Below, piece by piece: positions 47,001 to 58,297 of a stretch of DNA of 64,000 nucleotides. A program made the position numbers and the translations under genes. The stretch is from Zhengitettix transpicula (taxonomy: Eukaryota; Arthropoda; Insecta; Orthoptera; Tetrigidae), in NCBI GenBank assembly GCA_037074705.1, contig CM073593.1, forward strand, positions 63,467,501-63,531,500. Direction: 5' to 3'. Below the pieces are notes generated by a model. That model was given only the letters and a program-made list of their open reading frames with translations, searched no databases and was not told the DNA's origin. Each line of letters begins with the position of its first letter. The first letter of the stretch is position 1.

Positions 47001-50000
47001 TATTTATTTTGAATTGTTACTTTTGGATGCAGAAAATGAAAATTTGAACTGTCAATAAATATATAGCTACATTGTTGTTTCTTTTATGTACCTCTATGTT
47101 ATATAATTATTTATTATGCTTCTTAGTGTCATGGTCTAAGAAATCACCAAAAAAATATCTGTACAAGTGTCACTTTCTCTGTAAAGAGCCTTAATGATGT
47201 AATCTTAGTCGTATTTTATAAAAGTAATAGAATAATGTAAATCAGCAATTGCTTATCACCAATGGAACAAAATATATAAATTTATTTTGATCTCATAATT
47301 TCTTTGGTTGTTAACAGATACATATTATTCATTTTTCTAACATTTTAAATCTGATATGATATAGATATAACACTCCTAACCTACCTTTCACACTGTTCTC
47401 AGTTACGTTGCCCCAGTACAAGCCTTGCACGAATTGAGGAGCATTATCGTTAACATCTTTGAGGCTGAGTTGGACATCTGCATACCCAACCAGACCTTCT
47501 CCTCCTTCATCCTGGGCAAAAACTGTGAACCTCCACTGTGCTCGTCCATGAGGTGGGTCACGGTCTAGGGCCTACAAAAATTCAGAAGACAATTATTTAA
47601 ATTGTACTGCTAAATCCAACTTCAACATTTCTGGATATCTGGGGATACATAGATAGATACTTATTTAACTGAACATTTTTTTCATATTATTAAAATGATA
47701 TTAATGTAAAAATGGCATAATTTTTGTATCAAAAAGTGATATTGTGAAAACAATATCATGAACAACCAAAGCCAAAATTTTATAGTTTAATGATAAATAT
47801 ATTTATTTCCAATGTAAATCTATCTATACTGAGACTTAATGGTTCTGTTTCCTAAAAGTAACTGTAGATCTTTTTCAGATTTCCCAAATTGATTAATTAA
47901 GCTCACAACACTATACCTTGAGGACGAAAATCTCTCCAGTAGAACTGTTAATGCTGAACGCATTGTGTTCTGGGTTTTCAGGGTTCACACCAGGCCCTGT
48001 TACGAAGTAAACAATGCTTGTTGATCTATTCTTGTCTGCGTCTGTTGCCGTGACCTTTAAAAGTAAATCAAAGTGTTTTTTTATAGAATAAATGAAATAA
48101 CCGACGAATATATTTAAAATAATTTTTATACCCATTTATTTGTAGACGAACATGGAATAATAGTTTGTCTCAACGTAATGTTTGTTGTCATGCACATTAC
48201 TTAATAGTTTTCCAAGATACTACTTTTTTTTTTGTTTATAATGAATTTATATTAGCTACTTTTTTTTCTAAAGTAAGCACTAAATTTTTGTCTTCAGAAC
48301 CTACTCTGAATAGTGAGGAACAATGTTTGAACAACCATCGGTCAAAGATTGAAAACGACAAATTAGCGAAAATCAAATACGATAAAATAGGAACGTGTGA
48401 TAGTAAAAATAGATAGAAAAATTTCAGTTGTAAAACGTATTGTTACATAATTATAATAAATCATTTCTGATTATGGGGAAGGAGAATTCCAAGGGACATA
48501 TTCCATGAAAAGTATGGCAGGGATGTGTGGAATACGTTTTAGAGGATACACAGTACATAGATGAAGGAAATAAAATATGTGTAGTAAGGTACAATTTAAA
48601 TAATTTTTTTATGAATATTTGTTTTGAATGAGGAAAAAGTAAAAGAAATATAAATGCAATATGTAAAAGAAATGAAATACAAGAATTTATTCTAAGGGAA
48701 AAATTATGGTTGCTGAGTTCCCAATAAAGTGCATAATTTATACAATGACCTATACAACGGATCACCGACGTCAGATGTATTCATATACTGCAAATGCAAA
48801 AAATATATAAGTAATTATTTAAATTGAAGCGTTATAGATTAATTTTAAAAGGAAACCAAAAATTAAATTTTAATTCCTGGTCTTCAGAACATTTGGATAA
48901 TGAGTTCCTGTTCGTAAATAATATTAAAATTATCTATTGTCCAACAACTTACCTGCAGAATCCGTTTCGGTAGATTGCGGTCGTCTTCCTCCATTATCTG
49001 TGTGCGATACATGGGTCTTTCAAAGACTGGAGGATTGTCATTCATATCCAGCACCCTCACATTCACCACGGTGTTGGCCTCGTGAGATTCATGTTTAGCA
49101 ACCACCAGCAGCTCATACTGTCAGGTGAAATGTATCTACATTATGACCACAGCAAACTAGCTTATATTTAAACAGAAAATAAAAGATATTTATTAACAAT
49201 GTATTAGAGGTAAAGCAATGAAACATATGAGATTGTACAGCATTGCTGGTCATCTATATGTCAATTGTGTTATCTATAGGAAAATAGTGACTCGTTCCTT
49301 CCGCTAGACTAATGTCGCCAATTTTCTCATTGAAAAATAAGAAATTATTCAATTGTGCTTATTTATGATTCAAAGCATTCTCACTTGAATAATTTTGTAA
49401 ATCTTCAAAATGTGCTGTTATGACGAAATTTTTTTCCATCTGTAACGTATGAAAATAGTATTATCATTTGGTGTTGGAATTTCATGATCAACGGAAGATT
49501 TAAAATACATTTCGATTTTTTTATTAGTACTATATTTTTTCTGCAGTAACGTATTTGTTTAAACAGTTTTTTCACCAGGCGTTCAAATTTCTTTAACTGC
49601 GGAACATTTACCATTTTGAATTTTTGTTCTTAATAATGTTGATTCCATTGAGACTTAATTCAAGAATATTTGTGGTATCCGTTAGTATAGTTTTTCGGCC
49701 CAGGAGTATTGTGGCCGGCAAATATAATATAATTTTCTTCCAAAGTACGAGTTAGTTGTGGTAGTGATATAATTTATATATATTGTTACTGAGCAGTACA
49801 CGTATTTTTCAAGGAAGCCTACGAGAGAATTCTCTCGCAGGTGAATCTTCACAGAGAGCTCTAGAGGAGGCTACCTTTGGGGATGCCTTCACATCTCTCT
49901 GATGTTTTGAACTAAGGTTCCCACATGCCGAGGCACCTTGGCCTGTTTTGAGAGGTGTATGTTCCGGGGTCGCAGACTTTGGGCATACAGTAAGAGTTGT

Positions 50001-53000
50001 CCGCTATTCATATCGGAATAGTCGGCTAGCTGCCTCCTAAACTGGTCAAGGCACGGCGACGGGAAAGCTGCGTCCCCATAAAAAATCCCTCTCCCGCCAT
50101 CGGAAGGGCGTGGGACAAGTGCCAAATGCCCGACCTACCTGATGCAGGTTTTTCTAGGGTTTTCCCTGCATCACTTTTAGATGAATTGCCGGGTAGGATT
50201 CTTAAATAATACCCCGGATTCCCTAGTTTACCCTTGGCTACCTTGCTCTACCTTTCCGCATCCCCATTTCACTCCTTTTCCTATGCTATAAGAGGGGAGT
50301 TGCCACTATGTGGATTACCCTACACATAGCCTGTCTACACCATTTAGAAAATAATAATGATAATACGCGTATTTAACATACTATTGAATTCCACTCATAA
50401 TTACGTCAAAGTGAAATAATTTTCGCTTTTAAAGATCTGTATTTATATTGCTGTCGAACATAGGTGATTGGTTATATTGAGCATGTTAATACCATTATAA
50501 TTTTTCGGTTGAAATTATCATCCATTCCATATTTTTAAAAATATTATGTTATTAGTCTCCAGCGTGGCTTTCAGGCCTAGATTATTTTATTTATTTAGGT
50601 TATCGATCAAAATCAAATCAAGTTGAATCATTTTCTATTACATACTAACCCATGTTTCATTGTTTAAATTAGACTTTTAGAGCTAGGTTGGCAAAACAAT
50701 TAGACTTGTGATATATATATAAAAAAAGCTAAACATATTTTCCTGTCACTATAAAGATTTTGACAGTTGTACGCATACAGTTTATAGAACCTACGTTCTC
50801 TCGTCTAATGTAAAGATAGAATTTAGTCAGGCACTCGTCTACTGAAGTGTTTTCTCAATAAACCTATTCTTGATACATTATCTAGCAGATTAATTATCAT
50901 GTATTAATTAATTCCCGTAAAATACATATAGATTGGGAACCCAGAAAAGAGTGCGAACTATTAAATGCCGGAAAGAAATGAAACCACACTTTCGTGGATA
51001 AGCTGAATGTATTTTCAGGAATTAAACGCCGAAAGGCCAATCAGCTTTATTGCGAAAATTTAAAGGGAACGGGCATACGAAGAGGTGACCCAAACATTAC
51101 GCCTTTGATGTCGGCAACCTCCGTGTCACAAGTGCGGTCGCAGAGTGAGCTACATTTAAATTAAATATATTACAAATTCTACGGAATTCAGTCTTATTAA
51201 ATAATAAACTATATACGACTTGACATTTTCCATAATAAAATACATTGAGATTAAATTAAATTTGTTTAAAAAAATTACATATATTTAGTACTATGCGACT
51301 GTTTCTTATACGTAATGTGAATCTTCTAAGAATTTGTATTAATACAACTATGTTCAAGTAATTCTTGTTTGTAATTAATTTTTGCCTGACTCCTTTATAT
51401 TATATCAAAATTTTTAATTTCAGTTACATCAATATAAATGATTAAAAGAACACTATTAACGTCTGTAAGACAAAAAACGCAATAAAATAACGGTTCCGAG
51501 ATAAAGGATAATAATAGAAATTAATTTTGAACAATAAAATTTTAAACCGAGTAGATCTTTTGATAAACTTTTGCGATCTTTGTCAATAATAAGGTCTATA
51601 TAAAGAGCTATAGCCTAAGTTACAACGCATTACAAAAAATATTATTACAAGATATAAATTAACAAATTTTATTTAATAAACCATAATAAATACTGTTTAA
51701 AAGTGGAGTGTATTGCTTTATATTTAAAGAAAATATGTTGGAGTAAATACGTAACATTTATGAGATTAATATTATATTATTCTTTACTTTCCGGATCTAA
51801 ATAATTCTTTCAATTTTGATAATACTATTATTTTAGATAAGGTAACTAATTAATAAAAGGTTAATTTCAGAAATGTTACATATTTATTCCCACAAATTTT
51901 CTTTAGAAACAAAGTAATACACTCCTCATGTAAATAGTATTTGAGATGCTTTATTACACAATCTTTGTTAATTTATATCTTTTATTTAAATTATTTGTAA
52001 TGCCTTGTAACTTTGCCTATATAACTTCAGCCTGGCAATTGTATTGACAAAAATCTCAAATTTTATTGTTCAAAATTAAATGCTTTTATTGTATGTTATA
52101 CGGGTCGTTAATTTATTGTGTTAACGTAATTTTGTTGCCAGATTCTTGAGCTTTTGTAGTTGCATCCAATATTTATTTAAAATTTCTACGTAATGTGAAT
52201 GTTAAAAGTCTTCATTTCGCTACAATTACCGTTTAATTTCGCTTTAAATTTAAACGTTTTGATACCTCGTAAATTATTAAAAAATTTATTATGAGACTGT
52301 AGAATAAAATGGTATTTTGATCGCAAATACTCGTTTTATGTAGAAAACTTACACTGTAAGACTAACGTTAAACTGTCCAGCAGTGAAAATATGGCTACGT
52401 AAATAAGGTCAAAAATATTTTCTATAAAAATTAATGTAGAGAAATTTCATGAATCGTTAATTAATTGTGTTCTCATAGCTTGTTTTCGCATAAACGTATC
52501 TGTAATAAACGAATATTTACATTTATGTGCATCCGATACATGATATTTGGTTTGATGAGAGTTTTTGTTCTACGTTCGAATATTTTATAAGTGTATTACC
52601 TGAATTCCTATATCCCCTGCGGATTCGGACCAGTGTTATTATTTTTGTTTGCCAACACTTCTAAATGAAAATACGGTTGTTCCTCTCTAATACGAGGCTT
52701 TCTCAACCAAGTCGCTCTCCCGTAACACTCGGAGTTAATTTGCTACTTCACCCCGCGCTCGCCGAAATAAAATCGGTAACAGAAGGGGTAAATGTGAGTT
52801 AGGTATATGGAGATAATTTTTTCTGGTGGATTCCGTTTCCAAAATGGGGGAAATATTTTATGAGTAATATCGGTAAAATCCAGCACAAGTTAAATTGAAA
52901 CTCCCGGTGATTAATTATATCACTGCAATCAAATTTTATTTTCAGTGGTACTTTTATTAGCTCAAAGTTCATTCATTTTTGCACACGGACGGAATTGTAA

Positions 53001-56000
53001 TCCTGGTTCGCGGGGACAGGAACAATAACAAGCCAGGCGAGACAGCGCAGCGTTTAAATCCGCGTTCCATGTCACTTGGGACGAGAATATGCGGGGGTTT
53101 CCACCACAATAACGCCTCCTCGTTACCGCTATAATTATTATATAAATCTGGGTTGATTATGCACGCTAAAGCATCCGTCTTCATAAAGAAAATAAGGTAA
53201 TTGCTAACCACGAAAATGTCAGTATAACCGAAGCGATATTTATACAGGATAAGTAAAAGTGCGTATGATGATAGATAACTGAAAACTAATAATAAATAAT
53301 TAGTCCTTCGCATCAAATCAGAAGAACACGTATCGAATAATGCGCTAGGTTAAGAATTTGATATCACACAATATTATAAACGAAACATTCTTGAGTATTC
53401 AAAAACATTTCTGTTAGTTACTGTAAAATATTGATTCAGTTTTTAGTTTCTATTTTTATCACCATTCACTATTTTGATTAAAACAATAAATTTAAAAGTG
53501 AATGAACTGCTTCGTAGTGTTATCTTTTTTCATCAATAATGATATCAGGATAATATGGGAAATGATGATTCTTGACTAATAAAAGTTAGAATTTTTTTAA
53601 TAAAGCGGAAGTAAAACTTAAAGCGCAGCTAAAACAAAAAAATATTCATTCGTTCATGAGTTCAGATAACGAAATGCATTGTATATAATATCATCAATAT
53701 ATTTGAGAATATCTGCTGTCCTCAGGAAATATTCGTGTTGCGTTTTTCGCTTTAAGATTTTTCTTAGAAGAAGTGAATTTGGCAGTAACGGTTTGAAAAC
53801 TAAGTTAGACATCTTACCTTATCATTATTTTCGAAGTCGATTGGTCCGGATGTGAAAATTACACCAGAATGACTGTTAATAGTAAAGGGAGGTGGCCTGT
53901 TTGTGTTCACTATTGCGTAACGAATGTCAGTACCTGAAATAAAAAAGTAAGTTGTGAGACAAATTTTGTGAATGTAAATTATAAAATAAATTGGGAGCTA
54001 GAAGAACGTAGAAAGTTCAATATGCCACGTTCATCGAAAATAAATGTTTTGAAATAACATCCCCTTATTTTAACATAATAATAGCAATTTCTCTTATAAT
54101 TACGAGTTTAATCAAGTTTCTGAGCTGTAAAAAGGAAACAATGTACTATTTTAATTAATAATTACGACGGTAATTTCTTTATAAAACCTTAACATAGTTT
54201 CATTAAAAACAAATAGTTAATTTTAAATTCATTGTGCATCGCCATAATATTAATTTCCCATTAGCATGTAAATGAAACACGTCTCAGCTTCCGTTGTTGA
54301 CTCGTCTTTAATTTGATTTATGTGCAGTACCGTAGAGATGTTTGCACGACTTACGTAATTACGGTGTGCATTTTAAGTCATTTCCGGGGTAAATTCGATG
54401 TTTAATCGATGTTAATCTATACGTTATGCGTGTGTTCATTCTTAGAAATCATCTAAAGCAATAAATTGATTCCTTTTTAATGTTTATTACATATTTAAGG
54501 TCATATGACGATATATTCAGACAATTACAAGATTTTATCATTTTTTTATTTTATTTCATTTCCTTATTTATTTAGTAGTTATTAGATGTCTGACGTGTAA
54601 TAAAATTTTAGAAATTTCACAATTCGAGTATTCACTTGCATACCTGGATCTTATTTTGAAGATATGTTTCATAATTAGTTTATAGAAACTAAATTTAACC
54701 TCCAAAATAATGTAAAAGTTGAGTTTGCTTTCGATACCAATTTTTTTTCCTTCTTTCATTCTTATGAGCAAGAGAGTAACTTTTTATTTTTAACCTTAAT
54801 TTTTTTCCTATATGGTATAACGTGTGCAATATATTGTACTTCATTCGACATTCTCTGTCCTCATTTTATGTCATGGAAACATAATCCCTGCATATTTGTG
54901 GGATAATTAAGAAACAGATTACAAAACGAATCGGATATTTATTTCCTGCAAATTTGTAATTAATTACTTCATTACGTTACTCGAAACTATGCAGGGACGT
55001 TTTCAAATTAATCACATAATTTTATGAGCAAATAAATTTGTGACAAATATTATTTCTCGGACTTCTAAACTAATTTAAAATAAATATGCTACACAAAGCT
55101 TCAACTCTCTCCAAGCTAAGTCTCTTTGTAGACGCGGAGGAGACTGTTGCGGTTTGTAATTCAATTGCATTGTCTCGTTTCTTGATTATGGTGGTAGACG
55201 GAGCACGATACTGCTCAGTAAATACCACGAAATAACAAAACCTCGGCTCTCCCGGAGGCCGTTTTAGAAGGATCAAGACATTCAATTATAACAGTTACAA
55301 GACAATTTGAAGTCGTATAGAGTTTGTGGAAGTGTGCGTTAATATCCTTATAACATAAGGAAACTTAATATTTCTTTTAAATGCTGGAGCAAATTGTAGA
55401 CTTGATTTCTGCAGTAAAAACGACACAATCAACAAAATTATAAAAATTTAGCTTATGAGAAATCGTCAGAAAAGGAAATTTTATTTTTCACTTTTAAATA
55501 ACATAAACGCGAAAATAATAAATCGTAGTTTACAGTTTTATTAAATTAAGTTTCATGCGATTTTAAATAAATACATAATGTTTGTCAAAATCGGACGTTT
55601 GAAATTCATATTCACCAATTCTCATGTAATTAATTATAACGAATTTATGTTTTAATTAAACATTCTTAATCGGAAAGGATCCCAAAATTTAAGTACGAAA
55701 CGTAGTGTTTTAATAAACGTCTCGCCCAAAATTTAGTTCTTCTTCAACCGCCATAGGACGCAGTCCTATGCCTTAAATTCATATTTATTTTAATTTAGTA
55801 TATATAAGCAAACATTTAAAACTGTTTATAATCTGATTACCTGCAGAAGTCCCAAAATTGAGTACCAATTTTGGTTAAATTAAGTAATAAATTTTTCTGC
55901 CAAATTGATTGACTAAATTTCTTATTTATTTTTTAAGTGAGAATTATCAGATTATATTAAATATGAAACGTAGTGTTTTCTAATATTTTAAATTTCTGTC

Positions 56001-57182
56001 TAATTAGCTGATGTTATTTCATTTATGCATTAGTGTATTCAACCAATTTTCAGCATAATGAAGAAATTAATGAAATAATTCACTTAATGGCTGTATAAGA
56101 ATTATAAAGAATTCGAAAAATGAAACTAAATTAATTTGTCCCTTTATATTTTATACGTTTTCTTGCTTTTAATATAATTATTTTTTTTCTATCAGGAGAA
56201 TCATTTATTTTTTATATTATATTTTACTACAAATTCATTGAAATGTAAACAAATTTATTTTTCTACTCATTATTTATATTATTTTTAGTAATAACAACGC
56301 CCGAGTTCTCATAAATTCGCATCAATAAATTCTGGCTAAATTTCTCAGCATGCTATGAATGTTCCATGGAATGTTAGCTGAAGGTCTTCTAATACTCCGT
56401 ATGGTATTCAAACGCCCCTCGGAGTTAACGACTTTTTGCATGTTATTAAAAATATTTCATAATTCATTTTTCTTAGTGGAGTTATTAATGAATTGTTGGT
56501 AATTAAAAAATTAATTTAGCGAATGTTTCATTAGTCCTTAGAAATTTATTTCCACATATTGTCCAATAACACCAATTTTATAACGTTTAAAACAGGATCT
56601 TTCGGCTCTCATGCCTATAATCTGAAAAATGTATAAAAACAAATACTAGCGGTCATACATTTTTTGCTAATCTAAAATAATTTGTAATTGTTATTAAAAA
56701 AACGTTATAAATACATATGTTATTATAAGTATTGGTTTCATTAAATTAATTAAAATAATTTGAAATTGTTCTAAAATATATAAAATTTTTTTTTTAATTG
56801 TAGATAAAAATTGTCCTACATGAGCAGGTGCTAAGAAAACACTAAATGTGATATAGTGAATTTCCGTTTATAAATATAATATTCTGATTCAAGGCCTTAT
56901 ACTTATTTATTTATATTATTAAAAATGTCAGATATTTTTCATCGTTATTTTTTATTGCAAAAATTATAGTTTTTCCTTTCTTCACGTGATAGTATGAGAG
57001 AACATGCACCTTCTATTTTCCATCCATTAGCACAATTCAAGCTAGGAGTGGGATTCACGGGAAATTCTAAACATATAGTCTTTGTAGAGTCAAATATTTC
57101 TACATTGGAATGAGTAATTGCATACCGGACAGAGTTTTATTAATAATAAAAAGAGATGACTCATCTTTAATTAAACGTGCTT

Positions 57183-57261
<79 letters not shown>

Positions 57262-58241
57262 TGTGGTGTTATATTCGGTAATAGTTGTGTGATTTTTTGA
57301 TTATTTTAAACCAATTAAAATATTTGTAATACTGAACATTTATCAAGTTTTAAACGAAACTAAATAGAAATTTTTAACTGGATTTTACTTAAAAAGAGAA
57401 TGTTTTCTACTGAAGCCTGACGTGAACAGATATGTTTGTTGACAGCTTTGGTTAGGCAGCTGATAACAAGCGGGGTTGTTTGTATATTATTTCCATACGT
57501 TATGTGACGGGGATTAACGGGCATGTGAGTCGAACTAATCCGCCACAAAGCGTTGACAGTCTCCGGGAAACAATGATCCGGACGGGGCTATTGGGATGCA
57601 AAGACCATTGTTGAAAGATACTCTCTCATCTTGGATATGCAGTAAACCTTTAGCAATGATACAAATAAATATAAATTCTGACTGCTGAGAAAACTAATAA
57701 ATAAATAAACATCAGCCAATTTTAAGCCAGAAAGAATAATTTACAAATGTAAAATTAAACAACGTTTCGTCGCTTATTTTGCGACCTCATCAGGTTCTAC
57801 TTAATTTTTTTTTATATAGACAGGTCATTCTCATTTCGGCCACGGCAGTCAGCAGAAAACGACGAAACTTTGTTTAATTTTACATTAATAAATTATTTTT
57901 TCTGGATTAAAATTGACTGATGTTTATTTATTTATTAATAAATTCTTGGTTTCTCATTGTATTATATAGCTTAAATATTGCTTAGTCACAAAATAATTTC
58001 ATGAGTACAATATAAATAATATAAACACTGCACATAGTAAATTTAGTGTGATAGTTCTATAAATAAGTCGGTAAATCAAATGTTGACCTGATAGGGTTTT
58101 GTATCGAGCAAACAGTAGTATATCTCCTTAATTATAGTTATCATGAAATGTTTCGTCTCAACAAACGCACGCTCTACCACATGTTGCAATTTTTAAGAAA
58201 AGAATTCACTAAAAGGACATTATAAATATCTAACGTATACG

Positions 58242-58297
<56 letters not shown>

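Larger units (their letters stand above)
34477..47384 (-). other. Introns of the 3' half of minus CadN
   Basis: GT/AG introns of about 72 bp to 0.83 kb, AT-rich and CpG-poor. Repeats found here are listed separately (36132-36249, 36811-36956, 37945-37998, 38653-38813). I saw no alternative exons. Confidence 0.7.

Noticed and set aside
57110..57292. Open stretch with YIYIYI and CVCVCV runs
   Set aside because: It is the translation of the (TA)n(GT)n microsatellite; the same holds for 58174-58377.
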